Shown piece by piece: positions 1 to 7,851 of a DNA stretch of 32,752 nucleotides. The notes beneath the pieces were generated by a model. That model had not been told where the DNA came from and ran no database searches. It saw nothing but the letters and a program-made list of their open reading frames with translations. Source of the DNA: an uncultured Albidovulum sp. (GTDB lineage Bacteria; Pseudomonadota; Alphaproteobacteria; Rhodobacterales; Rhodobacteraceae); NCBI GenBank assembly GCA_913064775.1, contig CAJYAD010000036.1, positions 1 through 32,752 of the forward strand. The letters run 5' to 3'. How positions within the stretch are numbered: the stretch's first letter is position 1; each line of letters opens with the position of its first letter. The position numbers and the translations under genes are program-made.

Positions 1-127
1 CGTAGGCCTTGAAATCACCGAAATACTTCGTGATCGCCGCCGTCAACGTCGTCTTGCCGTGGTCAACGTGGCCGATCGTGCCAATGTTAACGTGCGGTTT
101 GTTCCGTTCAAACTTTGCCTTTGCCAT
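1..127 (-). CDS. tuf: Elongation factor Tu, N-terminal fragment (runs off the left edge)
   Basis: GTPase that delivers aminoacyl-tRNA to the ribosome. Only the first 42 codons are inside the window, read on the minus strand from the ATG at 127-125. They give the near-invariant EF-Tu start [20 protein letters not shown] followed by the P-loop GHVDHGKT and then TLTAAIT. The upstream neighbour is an unrelated lipoprotein gene and not fusA, and the gene has what looks like its own promoter (TTGATT/TAAGTC). This copy is therefore probably not the one in the str (rpsL-rpsG-fusA-tuf) operon; that last point is inference. Family identity is very secure from these residues; nothing can be said of the rest of the gene. 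Confidence 0.96.
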   Translation of the reverse strand, partial: MAKAKFERNKPHVNIGTIGHVDHGKTTLTAAITKYFGDFKAY

Positions 128-184
128 TCGCCGAGCGCCTCGTGGTTCGGGGGCCCCTGACGGACCCGAGTGAATATCGCGGGC

Positions 185-213
185 GACTTAGCGACTGGAG
201 GCGGGAAAATCAA
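185..213 (-). promoter_or_regulatory. Probable sigma-70 promoter of tuf
   Basis: On the minus strand TTGATT (213-208) and TAAGTC (190-185) are separated by exactly 17 nt. They sit just after the stop codon of the upstream lipoprotein gene and about 60 nt before the EF-Tu ATG. The -35 is good and the -10 moderate. Assigned by eye; no start-site data. Confidence 0.4.
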
Positions 214-216
214 GCG

Positions 217-921
217 TCAGTTGGCAGCCCGCGCCTTTAGCGGCGCCCTGGGCGCGGCCTTGGGCGCGGCCTTGCCGTGATCCGGGCTGTGACCGGGCGC
301 GCCGGCCTTGTCCGGTTCCGGCGCCTTGGCAGGCGTCGTGCCGGGGGTGCCGTCGGGGTTCTCGGGCGCGCCGGCACCCTCGGCCGGGAACCATTCGGGA
401 TGCTTCAGCAGCCAGGTCTCGATCTTCTTGGCCGCGTTGTAGGCCAGCCGGTCCATCTGTTCCTGCCTGGTCTGCACCAGGCCCGAGCCGATAACCGTGG
501 CCGGGCTGAACCCTTCGAACACCACGATCTGCTTGCCCTTGGCATTCAGCTCGGTCTGGGTGGGATCGTCCCAGATGTTCGCGGTGATCACGAGAACCGA
601 TTTCGGCGACAGCACGATCGGGATGCCGGGCGGGGCCAGCGCATAGCCATCGACCTTGATACCGAAATCATAGAACCGGTCGCCGTGGTAGCGGCCAAAG
701 CGCGCCTGCATCGCCTTTTTCAGCGCCGCCTGCCATTCCTCGGGCGTGGCATTGCGCGAGACGGGGCTTTTCTGCGCGCCCTTGGCGACGACGATGTTGA
801 GGCCCAGCTTGAACTGCCCCAGCGGTGGCGGGGGCTTGTCCAGATCGCCCTTGCCCGCGCAGGCAGACAGCATCGACACGATCAGAAGCGCCGCAAAGGC
901 GCGAAGGGCCTGGGTCATCAT
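217..921 (-). CDS. Putative lipoprotein of unknown function
   Basis: A 234-residue protein beginning with a short hydrophobic signal (about residues 8-18) and a lipobox LSAC with Cys21. It should be lipidated and anchored in the cell envelope. Residues about 22-178 form a folded-looking domain with alternating beta-like hydrophobic segments (for example IVLSPKSVLVITANIWDD and KQIVVFEGFSP). Residues about 179-234 are a low-complexity Pro/Ala/Gly/Lys tail, probably disordered. I do not recognise the domain. Two ATG codons are adjacent at the start; the purine-rich GGGGAGAG lies so close that the second ATG (918) is slightly better spaced. It lies on the same strand as tuf and diverges from the P450 gene; no functional link to either is evident. 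Confidence 0.8.
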   Translation of the reverse strand: MMTQALRAFAALLIVSMLSACAGKGDLDKPPPPLGQFKLGLNIVVAKGAQKSPVSRNATPEEWQAALKKAMQARFGRYHGDRFYDFGIKVDGYALAPPGIPIVLSPKSVLVITANIWDDPTQTELNAKGKQIVVFEGFSPATVIGSGLVQTRQEQMDRLAYNAAKKIETWLLKHPEWFPAEGAGAPENPDGTPGTTPAKAPEPDKAGAPGHSPDHGKAAPKAAPRAPLKARAAN

Positions 922-991
922 CTCTCCCCGTTTCCCCCCGCTTAGCGCGACGCGCGCCGCCGCGCAACATCCGCGCTGGCCGCGCCCGGCT

Positions 992-1019
992 TTGCCCCCG
1001 GCAGCGCGGCCCCTATATT
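992..1019 (+). promoter_or_regulatory. Probable promoter of the P450 gene
   Basis: TTGCCC (992-997) and TATATT (1014-1019) are 16 nt apart, in the gap between the divergent lipoprotein and P450 genes. The predicted transcript would start about 15-20 nt before the P450 start codon. The -10 is close to consensus and AT-rich in a very GC-rich setting. Confidence 0.4.
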
Positions 1020-1040
1020 GACTGAAAGCGCAGCAAAGGC

Positions 1041-2411
1041 ATGGACATGACCCTTCCCACCCCGGTTTCGGTTCCCCTCGTCACCCAGCCACTCGGGCTT
1101 TGGGGCTCGCTGAAACATGCGCGGCGCAACCTGCTGGAAATCATCCCCGAGATCGCCACCCGCCAGCCCATCGTCTCGGGGCGCACCGGCATCCGCTGGC
1201 ACATGGTGATGGATCCCGCAAGCATCCGCCGGATCCTGAAGGACAGGGTCGAGGATTACCCCAAGTCGAACACCACCAAGGCGATCCTGCGCCCCGCCAT
1301 CGGCGACAGCCTGTTCGTCGCGGAGGGCGCGCATTGGCACTGGCAGCGCCGGGTGGCGGCGCCGGTCTTCTCGCACCGCAACATCGCGGCGCTTGGCCCG
1401 GTGATGACGGCGGCGGCCGAGAACGCCTGCGCCCGGCTCGACGCCCAGACCGGCCGCGCCGCCGACCTGCACCACGAAATGGTCACCGCGACCTTCGAGG
1501 TGATCTCGGACGTCACCCTGTCGGGCGGGCAGGCGTTCGATCGCGACGACATGCACCGCGCGATCAACAGCTATATCTCGGAGACGGCGAAAGTGTCGCT
1601 TTTCGATCTGCTGGGCCTGCCCGACTGGGTGCCGCGGCTGAACCGGATGTTCACCCAGCGCACCATGGGCGACATGAAATCGGTGGCCGACGCCGCGATC
1701 GAGACCCGCCGCGCCGCGCCCCATACCGGCGTGCCCGATCTGCTGGATCTGCTGCTGACCGGCCAGGATCCGAAGACCGGCCGCAGCATGAACACCGAGG
1801 AATTGCGCGACAACCTGCTGACCTTCATCGTCGCGGGGCATGAGACCACGGCGCTGACGCTGGCCTGGGCGCTCTACCTCTGCGCCTTCGATGAGGGCGT
1901 GCAGACCCGCGCCCGCGCCGAGGCGCAGGCGGTGCTGGGCGACCGCGCCGCCACCGCCGAGGATCTCGCCGCCCTGCCCTACATCCGCCAGATCGTCGAC
2001 GAGGCGCTGCGCCTCTATCCGCCGGCGGCGTTCCTGTCGCGCACCGCGCAGAAGAACGACACGCTTTGCGGCCGCGACATCCGCCCGGGTGAGACAGTGA
2101 TGCTGCCGATCTACGCGCTGCACCGCCACCACCTGCTCTGGCCCGATCCCGACCGCTTCGACCCGGACCGCTTCAAGGACCCGAAGGCGATCGACCGCTA
2201 CGCCTATCTGCCGTTCGGCGACGGGCCGCGCATCTGCATCGGCGCCAGCTTCGCGATCCAGGAGGCGGTGATCATCCTCGCCACCCTGCTCGCCCGCTTC
2301 CGCTTCACCCCGGTCCCCGGCCGCACCCCGAAACCCGTGCTGATCCTGACGCTGCGCCCGGAAGGCGGCGTCTGGCTGAATGTCGAGCGGGTGGCCAGCC
2401 GAACCCATTAG
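1041..2411 (+). CDS. Cytochrome P450 monooxygenase
   Basis: Haem-thiolate monooxygenase of 456 residues, the usual P450 length, with no membrane anchor, so probably cytosolic. Landmarks in order: a C-helix W-x-x-x-R-like stretch around residues 99-104 (WHWQRR), the I-helix oxygen-activation motif AGHETT (265-270), the K-helix ExxR as EALR (321-324), a PERF-like DRFDPDRF (371-378), and the haem-ligand loop FGDGPRICIG with Cys399. All key residues are intact, so the enzyme should be functional. No ferredoxin or reductase gene lies nearby, so electrons must come from elsewhere. The substrate cannot be told from sequence; the general look resembles bacterial P450s acting on fatty acids or other lipids. 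AAAGG at 1035-1039 is better spaced for the ATG at 1047 than for the one at 1041. The gene is monocistronic, between a divergent and a convergent neighbour. Confidence 0.93.
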   Translation: MDMTLPTPVSVPLVTQPLGLWGSLKHARRNLLEIIPEIATRQPIVSGRTGIRWHMVMDPASIRRILKDRVEDYPKSNTTKAILRPAIGDSLFVAEGAHWHWQRRVAAPVFSHRNIAALGPVMTAAAENACARLDAQTGRAADLHHEMVTATFEVISDVTLSGGQAFDRDDMHRAINSYISETAKVSLFDLLGLPDWVPRLNRMFTQRTMGDMKSVADAAIETRRAAPHTGVPDLLDLLLTGQDPKTGRSMNTEELRDNLLTFIVAGHETTALTLAWALYLCAFDEGVQTRARAEAQAVLGDRAATAEDLAALPYIRQIVDEALRLYPPAAFLSRTAQKNDTLCGRDIRPGETVMLPIYALHRHHLLWPDPDRFDPDRFKDPKAIDRYAYLPFGDGPRICIGASFAIQEAVIILATLLARFRFTPVPGRTPKPVLILTLRPEGGVWLNVERVASRTH

Positions 2412-2442
2412 TGCGCCTCAAGCCACCTGCGGATTGCGGCAC

Positions 2443-2460
2443 CGGGGGTTACACACCCCG
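2443..2460. terminator. Possible terminator hairpin after the P450 gene
   Basis: CGGGG(g)T...ACCCCG can fold with a 5-nt loop, 32 nt after the P450 stop codon. There is no T-tract, so this is only a candidate; the repeat hairpins immediately downstream could serve the same purpose. Confidence 0.3.
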
Positions 2461-2543
2461 TCGCCATCGTCGCTCGGGGTTGGCAATGGCTGCGCCACCG
2501 GTCCGGGTACCATCGGCGACGGCGCTCAGATGGGGCCCCCGTG

Positions 2544-2630
2544 GAGTATTTTTGCCAAGGTGAAAGCAAAGAGCACTCATTGCTTTCACTCTGGTGGAAA
2601 TATCCCGGGGGTGCAGGGGGCAGAGCCCCC
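2544..2630. repeat. Hairpin-rich intergenic repeat, copy 1
   Basis: A non-coding element between the convergent P450 and transglycosylase genes. It holds an inverted repeat GTGAAAGCAA (2560-2569) / TTGCTTTCAC (2580-2589) with a 10-nt loop, imperfect outer arms (GAGTATTTTTGCC versus GGAAATATCCC), and a second hairpin GGGGGC-AGA-GCCCCC (2616-2630). Copy 2 near 8.45 kb has the same parts in the same order on the opposite strand. The conserved but imperfect pairing and the placement between genes resemble REP-like elements, perhaps acting as two-way terminators or RNA-stabilising structures. Confidence 0.6.
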
Positions 2631-2645
2631 GCCAATGCCGCCCTG

Positions 2646-4598
2646 TCAGTCGCCCTTCAGCGCCTGGTAAAGCCGGATATGCCCCGCCTTGTCTTCCAGC
2701 TTGGCCTGGTAGATCACATAGCTTTCAGCCACCCGCATCACATAGTCCCGGGTCTCGGTGATCGGCACCGCCTCGATCCAGTCGATCGGGTTCACGCCCT
2801 GCTTGCGCGGATCGCCCAGCAACTCGATCCATGCCTCGGACCGTTTTGGGCCTGCATTGTAGCCAGAAGCCACCAGCGTCAGCGCCGGCCCGAACTGGTC
2901 GATCAGCTTGGCCAGATAGGCCGCGCCCAGCCGGGCGTTGTAATCACCGTCGGTGGTCAGCCGCGCCTTGGAATAATCAATCCCCAGCTTGTCCGACATC
3001 AGCCGCGCCGTGCCCGGCATCACCTGCATCAGCCCGCGCGCGCCCGCCGGGCTGATCACCCCGACGTCGAATTCGCTTTCGCGCCGGGCGATCGACAGCG
3101 CCAGCGCCGCGGGGATGCCCAGCTTCACATGCGCCAGGTCGGTCATCGGGAAATAGGGCCGCGGCAGCACCAGCCCGCGCCCCGCCGCCAGCTTGGCGAC
3201 GCGCAGCGCGATATGCGGCTCTTGGATCGCCAGCGCCATGTCGGACAGCGGCCCCAACTCGTCATCCTTCAGCCCCTCGGCCAGTTGCAGGAAGAACCGC
3301 GTCGCCAGCTTCTCGCTGCGGGTCTTGACCAGCATCAGCCCGGCCCGAACCAGCGACGAGGCCAGGAACGGCTGGCGGCGCCAGTCGGGGTAGCGCTGAT
3401 GGCCCAGCATCGCGGGATCCAGCGGCAGCCCCAGCCGCTGCGCCGCCATCTGCCCGTAGAAGGCCGATTGGTACTTGGCGCCCTCGTGCAGTGCCTTGTT
3501 CGCAGCCTCCTTGTTGCCCAGCACCTCAAGCGCCCGGCCCTGCCAGTAGAACGCCCGGCCCAGGCTGATCGGCGTGCTCACCGCCTTCTCCAGCGCCTTG
3601 AAATGGTGATAGGCCAGCGACGGCTGGCGCAGCTTCATCAGCGCCACATAGCCCGCCACGAATTCCAGATCGGCAAAGGCCGCGCCGTCCTTCAGGTGAT
3701 GCTCGGACGCCAGCCGGTAAGCCGTGTGCGCATCGCCCGAGCGCATCTCGTCGCGGGCCAGCGCCGCGCGGATCCGGGCCCAATCCTCGGGCCGCCCCAG
3801 CCGCGCGGCCGAGGTCGAGCGGCGCAGCAGCAGATCGCGGGCCGAGGCGTCAAAGTCGTGGCGGTAGCGCCAGACGAAACGGTCATGCGCCAGACCCGGA
3901 TCGTCCGCCAGGCGGCCATGCACCGCATCGACCAGCGCATCGACCCCATTTTCATTCGATTGCAGGCCGATGCGCGCCTCGGCCAGGCGGCGCTGCGCGG
4001 TCGAGACCAGCGGCAACATCCGCCGCGCCTCATCCAGGCGACCATCCCACAGCAGGTTGGTCAGGCGCTGCACATGGTGGTTGACCAGATAGCCGCCCAT
4101 CAGGGCAAGTTGGCTTTTCTGATTGTCGGCGTCGTAATAGAGATGCTCCCACGCGTCGCGCGCCACCTTCTCGGCGCCGCGCCGGTCGCGCGCGGCCAGC
4201 AGCGTCTTTTGCAGCGCGATCGCGCCGGCCGCGCTTTGTGGCGTGTGGTGGGCGAAATAGGCACGTACCTGGGCGTCGTCGCCGCTTTGGGCCAGCACCT
4301 TCTCGCCGGCGCGACGCAGAAGCGGCAGGCCGGGCCAGTCGGGACGACGGCGCAGGAAGGCGACATACTCGGCCAGCTCGCCCTTGCCGTCGCGCAGACG
4401 CATCCATTCGATGATGTCGCGCCCCACCGGCCCCGAGGGCCGCGCCGCCACCTGCGCCGCGTCCCAATCGCGCCGATCGGCCAAGCCCAGCGATTCGCTT
4501 AGCGCCGCGACTTCCGGATCGGTTCCGGCAAGGGCGGGCAGCACGAAGGCGCAGGAGGCAAGGGAGGCGGCGAAGCCTAGGAAGGCACGGCGGATCAC
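2646..4598 (-). CDS. Lytic murein transglycosylase (Slt70-like), exported
   Basis: Cleaves the MurNAc-GlcNAc bond of peptidoglycan with formation of anhydro-MurNAc, acting in the periplasm. The long N-terminal part is helical superhelix-like, as in Slt70. The C-terminal SLT domain carries the catalytic Glu in ARRESEF (about residue 507), then AGARGLMQVMPGTA and the GYNAGP motif. I chose the GTG at 4598-4596 because it directly begins a signal peptide with a twin-arginine-like start (IRRAFLGF) and a hydrophobic core ending in ALA. The frame is open upstream to 4691, but the ATG at 4649 overlaps a likely -10 box and would add an acidic, non-signal-like extension. It diverges from dapA. Family assignment is firm; the start is less so. 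Confidence 0.92.
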   Translation of the reverse strand: MIRRAFLGFAASLASCAFVLPALAGTDPEVAALSESLGLADRRDWDAAQVAARPSGPVGRDIIEWMRLRDGKGELAEYVAFLRRRPDWPGLPLLRRAGEKVLAQSGDDAQVRAYFAHHTPQSAAGAIALQKTLLAARDRRGAEKVARDAWEHLYYDADNQKSQLALMGGYLVNHHVQRLTNLLWDGRLDEARRMLPLVSTAQRRLAEARIGLQSNENGVDALVDAVHGRLADDPGLAHDRFVWRYRHDFDASARDLLLRRSTSAARLGRPEDWARIRAALARDEMRSGDAHTAYRLASEHHLKDGAAFADLEFVAGYVALMKLRQPSLAYHHFKALEKAVSTPISLGRAFYWQGRALEVLGNKEAANKALHEGAKYQSAFYGQMAAQRLGLPLDPAMLGHQRYPDWRRQPFLASSLVRAGLMLVKTRSEKLATRFFLQLAEGLKDDELGPLSDMALAIQEPHIALRVAKLAAGRGLVLPRPYFPMTDLAHVKLGIPAALALSIARRESEFDVGVISPAGARGLMQVMPGTARLMSDKLGIDYSKARLTTDGDYNARLGAAYLAKLIDQFGPALTLVASGYNAGPKRSEAWIELLGDPRKQGVNPIDWIEAVPITETRDYVMRVAESYVIYQAKLEDKAGHIRLYQALKGD

Positions 4599-4647
4599 GT
4601 CGTCGGTTCCGTCTGTAAATGCGGGAAGGTTCTGGCTGGGCCATTTC

Positions 4648-4675
4648 ATCCTAACCGCACCGCGCGCCGCCGCAA
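4648..4675 (-). promoter_or_regulatory. Probable promoter of the transglycosylase gene
   Basis: On the minus strand TTGCGG (4675-4670) and TAGGAT (4653-4648) are 16 nt apart. Transcription would begin near 4641, leaving a leader of about 43 nt before the GTG start at 4598. The -10 covers the alternative ATG at 4649, which argues against that start. Confidence 0.4.
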
Positions 4676-4684
4676 GACACGAAC

Positions 4685-4713
4685 TTGGCAAGCATCGCGG
4701 CGACGGCTAGGTT
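4685..4713 (+). promoter_or_regulatory. Probable sigma-70 promoter of dapA
   Basis: TTGGCA (4685-4690) and TAGGTT (4708-4713) with a 17-nt spacer, about 68 nt before the dapA ATG. It lies back to back with the transglycosylase promoter, so the two promoters share a short control region. Confidence 0.42.
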
Positions 4714-4780
4714 GCGCCGACTTTGAGTGGGTGCGACTCGGGCCCGGGCCGCGCCGAAACCGAAAGAGGAGATGCGTGTC

Positions 4781-5656
4781 ATGTTCAAAGGGTCCATTCC
4801 CGCCCTGGTCACGCCGTTCAAGAACGGCGCGCTGGATCTCGACACGCTGAAGAAGCTAGTCGAGTGGCATATCGCCGAGGGGTCCTCGGCCATCGTGCCG
4901 GTTGGCACCACCGGCGAAAGCCCGACGCTCAGCCATGCCGAGCACGATCAGGTGGTGGCCGAGGTGGTCAAGGCCGCGGCGGGCCGGGTGCCGGTGATCG
5001 CCGGAACCGGGTCGAACAACACGGTCGAGGCGATCCGCCTGACCCAGCATGCCGAGGCCGCCGGCGCCGATGCCGCGCTGGTCGTGACCCCCTATTACAA
5101 CAAACCCACCCAGGCCGGCCTGCTGGCGCATTACCGCGCCGTGCATGACGCCACCAACCTGCCGATCATCATCTACAACATCCCCGGCCGTTCGGTCATC
5201 GACATGAGCCCCGAGACGATGGGCGAGCTGGCCAAGCTGCCGCGCATCATCGGCGTCAAGGACGCCACCGGCGACGTGACGCGGGTGTCGAAGCAGCGCA
5301 TCACCTGCGGCAAGGAGTTCATCCAGCTTTCGGGCGAGGACGCCTCGGCCATCGGCTACAACGCGCAGGGCGGCGTGGGCTGCATCTCGGTCACCGCCAA
5401 TGTGGCGCCGAAGCTGTGCGCCGAGTTCCAGGCGGCGACGCTGGCGGGCGATTATGCCACTGCGCTCGACTATCAGGACCGGCTGATGCCGCTGCACACC
5501 GCGATCTTCCTTGAGCCGGGTGTGGCTGGGGCGAAATACGGCCTGTCGAAGCTTGGCCTGTGCGAGAATGAAGTGCGCCTGCCGCTGGTTGGCGTCACCG
5601 ACGCGACCAAGGCCCGGATCGACGACGCGATGCGCCATGCGGGGCTGATCAACTAG
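4781..5656 (+). CDS. dapA: 4-hydroxy-tetrahydrodipicolinate synthase
   Basis: Condenses pyruvate with aspartate semialdehyde, the committed step to diaminopimelate and lysine. The 291 residues match the family length (E. coli about 292). The GTTGES motif holds the active-site threonines (Thr43/Thr44), YNIPGR supplies Tyr132, and GVKDATGD holds the Schiff-base Lys160, so the catalytic set is complete. The frame is open upstream to 4727, but AGAGGAG (4765-4771) is well spaced only for the ATG at 4781, where the family begins ([13 protein letters not shown]). The ATG at 4772 abuts the Shine-Dalgarno sequence. It diverges from the transglycosylase gene, so two peptidoglycan-related functions (DAP supply and murein turnover) sit back to back. 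It converges with the aminotransferase gene across a hairpin. Confidence 0.96.
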   Translation: MFKGSIPALVTPFKNGALDLDTLKKLVEWHIAEGSSAIVPVGTTGESPTLSHAEHDQVVAEVVKAAAGRVPVIAGTGSNNTVEAIRLTQHAEAAGADAALVVTPYYNKPTQAGLLAHYRAVHDATNLPIIIYNIPGRSVIDMSPETMGELAKLPRIIGVKDATGDVTRVSKQRITCGKEFIQLSGEDASAIGYNAQGGVGCISVTANVAPKLCAEFQAATLAGDYATALDYQDRLMPLHTAIFLEPGVAGAKYGLSKLGLCENEVRLPLVGVTDATKARIDDAMRHAGLIN

Positions 5657-5702
5657 GGGCGCCGGGGCGGCCAGACCGCCCGGCGTCAGGCCCGGCGCGG
5701 CT

Positions 5703-5730
5703 GGGGCTCTGCCTTCGCGGCAGGGGCCCC
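5703..5730. terminator. Hairpin between convergent dapA and aminotransferase genes
   Basis: GGGGCTCTGCC (5703-5713), loop TTCGC, GGCAGGGGCCCC (5719-5730) form a strong GC-rich stem with small imperfections. It sits between two converging stop codons, the expected place for a bidirectional terminator. It lacks a T-tract on either side, so Rho-independent activity is not certain. Confidence 0.45.
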
Positions 5731-5736
5731 GGCCCC

Positions 5737-5765
5737 GCTCAGATCCCGCTGCTCAGATCCCCGCT
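5737..5765 (-). repeat. 14/15-bp tandem duplication at the aminotransferase stop codon
   Basis: GCTCAGATCCCGCT (5737-5750) is followed directly by GCTCAGATCCCCGCT (5751-5765). The second unit contains the real stop codon of the minus-strand gene and its last codons (..AGI stop). The first unit repeats them beyond the stop, so the gene end has been duplicated in tandem. Confidence 0.7.
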
Positions 5766-6937
5766 GCGGCGATCGCCTCGGCCAGGATCGGCACGGTCTT
5801 GGCGTTCAGCCCGGCGATGTTCAGCCGCGAATCCCCGACCATGTAGATGCCGTGATCGGCACGCAGCGCCGCCACCTGTTCGGGCGTGGCACCGAGGCGC
5901 GAGAACATGCCGCGATGCTCGGCGATGAAACCGAAGCGGTCCGAGCCGGTCACCCGGCGCAGTTCCAGCGCCAGGTGCTCGCGCAGCGCCAGCATGCTTC
6001 GCCGCACCTCTTCCAGCTCCGCCATCCAGTCGGCCTTCAGCGCCGGATCGGTCAGGATCATCGTCACCAGCCGCGCGCCGTGATCCGGCGGGAACGAGAA
6101 GTTCTGCCGGTTCAGATAGGCCAGCGTGCCCTGCGCCAGATCCTTCGCCTTCGGATCGGTCGACAGCGCCAGCAGGATCCCGGCGCGTTCGCGGTAGATG
6201 CCGAAATTCTTCGAGCAGGACGCCGCGATCAGCACCTCGGGCAGCCGGGCGGCCAGCAGCCGCGTGGCGGCCGCGTCGGCCTCCAACCCGTCGCCGAAGC
6301 CCTGATAGGCCAGGTCGATCAGCGGCACCGCGCCGGTCTTTTCAAGACGCGCGGCCAGTTCGCCCCATTGCGGCAGATTCAGGTTCGCCCCGGTCGGGTT
6401 GTGGCAGCAGCCGTGCAGCAGCACCACATCGCCCGGCGCCACCCCGGCCAGATCGGCCATCATGCCGTCGAAATCGACGCCGCGGGTCTCGTTGTCGAAA
6501 TAGCGGTAGGCGGTGCTTTCCATCCCCAGATGTTTGAGGATCGAAAGATGGTTCGGCCAGGTCGGATCCGACACCCAGACCCGGGCGCCGGGCGCGGCCA
6601 TCTTGATCAGCTCCAGCGCCATATGCACGGCCCCCGTGCCCCCCGGCGTCGCGGCCGAGGCCACGCGGCCCGTGTCGAAGCCCGCGCCCAGGATCAGCCC
6701 GGCCAGCGCGTCGCGGTAGCCCTGATCGCCGACCAGCGCGGTATAGCTTTTGGTGGTCTCGGCTTCCCACAGCTGCTTTTCGGCGGCCTTCACGGCGCGC
6801 ATCACCGGGGTCACCCCTTCGGCGTTCTTGTAGACGCCGACGCCGAGGTCGATCTTGTCGGCGCGCGGATCGTCGCGGTACAGCGCCATCAGTTCCAGGA
6901 TCTTGTCCTGCGCTTGCGGTTTCAGATTGCCCAGCAT
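5753..6937 (-). CDS. Aspartate/aromatic amino acid aminotransferase (AspC/TyrB type)
   Basis: PLP-dependent class I aminotransferase of 394 residues, the usual length for the AspC/TyrB subgroup. It transfers amino groups between aspartate or aromatic amino acids and 2-oxoglutarate. Typical features are LGVGVYKN (31-38), the CHNPTGAN stretch (178-185) and SCSKNFGIYRERAG with the PLP lysine at Lys243. The start at 6937 is supported by TAAGGA just upstream, which overlaps the stop of the preceding sulfurtransferase gene (gap 5 nt), so the two genes form one operon. The frame is open further upstream but would run into that gene. Substrate preference (aspartate versus phenylalanine/tyrosine) cannot be decided here. 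Aromatic-amino-acid and cysteine transamination would both fit the neighbour, since transamination of cysteine yields 3-mercaptopyruvate. Confidence 0.93.
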   Translation of the reverse strand: MLGNLKPQAQDKILELMALYRDDPRADKIDLGVGVYKNAEGVTPVMRAVKAAEKQLWEAETTKSYTALVGDQGYRDALAGLILGAGFDTGRVASAATPGGTGAVHMALELIKMAAPGARVWVSDPTWPNHLSILKHLGMESTAYRYFDNETRGVDFDGMMADLAGVAPGDVVLLHGCCHNPTGANLNLPQWGELAARLEKTGAVPLIDLAYQGFGDGLEADAAATRLLAARLPEVLIAASCSKNFGIYRERAGILLALSTDPKAKDLAQGTLAYLNRQNFSFPPDHGARLVTMILTDPALKADWMAELEEVRRSMLALREHLALELRRVTGSDRFGFIAEHRGMFSRLGATPEQVAALRADHGIYMVGDSRLNIAGLNAKTVPILAEAIAAAGI

Positions 6938-6942
6938 CGTCC

Positions 6943-7788
6943 TTAGCCCTTCTCGACCCGCAGGTCGTTGTACATTCCCCATTCCGCCCACGACCCGTCA
7001 TAGAGCGCGTGATTGCGGTGGCCGATCCGCTCCAGCGCCAGGCTGAGGATCGCCGCCGACACGCCCGATCCGCAGGTGGTGATCGCGGGTTTCGACAGAT
7101 CCACCCCGGCGGCCTCGAAGGCGGCGCGCAGGGCGTCAGTGTCGCGCATCGTGCAGTCGGGGTTCAGAAGCTGTGCGTAGGGCAGGTTGCGCGAGCCGGG
7201 GATGCGACCGGCGCGCAGGCCCTCGCGGGGCTCGGGCGCCGCGCCGCGGAATCGCTCGGCCGAGCGGGCGTCGATGATCTCGTGATCGGCCAGCTTGGAG
7301 GCGGCGGCCACCTGCGTGACGTCCTTGACCAGATGCGCCTGACGCTGGACGGTCATGTGCCGGTCGCGCACCATGGGGGGCAGATCCTCGGTCGCGCGGC
7401 CTTCGGCGCGCCATTTGGGCAACCCACCGTCCAGCACCGCGACATCGGTCTTGCCCATCAGCCGAAACAGCCACCAGACGCGTGGGGCCGAAAGCATGCC
7501 CGCGCCGTCGTAGACGACCACCTGATGGCCGTCGCCCACCCCCATCGCCCGCAGGCGCGAGATGAACTTCTCGGGCGGCGGCGCCATATGCGGCAGGTCG
7601 CTGCGCAGGTCCGCGATCTCGTCGATGTCGAAGTGGCGCGCGCCGGGGATATGGCCCGCAGCATATTCGGCCTTCGCATCGCGGCCCATCTGCGGCAGAT
7701 ACCACGACCCGTCCAACACCCGCAGGTCGGGGTCGTTCAGATGCGCGGCCAGCCAGTCAGTCGACACCAGAGTCTTCGGATCGTCCAT
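6943..7788 (-). CDS. sseA: 3-mercaptopyruvate / thiosulfate sulfurtransferase (two-domain rhodanese)
   Basis: Transfers sulfane sulfur from 3-mercaptopyruvate (or thiosulfate) to thiol acceptors. The 281 residues hold two rhodanese domains. The C-terminal one carries the active-site loop TTCGSGVSA with Cys239; the CGSGV(S/T) form is typical of mercaptopyruvate enzymes. DGSW occurs in both halves (about 26-29 and 264-267), as usual in tandem rhodaneses. The start at 7788 is supported by AAGGAG eight nt upstream; the open frame to 7815 lacks such support. It lies between smpB and the aminotransferase on the same strand. A transaminase plus this enzyme could form a cysteine-to-persulfide route, which is inference from adjacency. 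Confidence 0.92.
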   Translation of the reverse strand: MDDPKTLVSTDWLAAHLNDPDLRVLDGSWYLPQMGRDAKAEYAAGHIPGARHFDIDEIADLRSDLPHMAPPPEKFISRLRAMGVGDGHQVVVYDGAGMLSAPRVWWLFRLMGKTDVAVLDGGLPKWRAEGRATEDLPPMVRDRHMTVQRQAHLVKDVTQVAAASKLADHEIIDARSAERFRGAAPEPREGLRAGRIPGSRNLPYAQLLNPDCTMRDTDALRAAFEAAGVDLSKPAITTCGSGVSAAILSLALERIGHRNHALYDGSWAEWGMYNDLRVEKG

Positions 7789-7851
7789 CACCGGGGCTCC
7801 TTCCTTCGCTCGCATTCCCGCTTACTGCTGCCCGGGCGGGCAGGCAAGCGC

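Noticed and set aside
942-2408. 488-codon open frame antisense to the P450 gene
   Set aside because: High GC content keeps the antisense frame open. The translation is His/Arg/Gly-rich with no domain, while the P450 on the other strand has every family motif.
2541-4502. 653-codon plus-strand open frame opposite the lytic transglycosylase
   Set aside because: It begins inside the hairpin repeat and continues as Arg/His/Gln-rich antisense. The minus strand encodes a complete transglycosylase.
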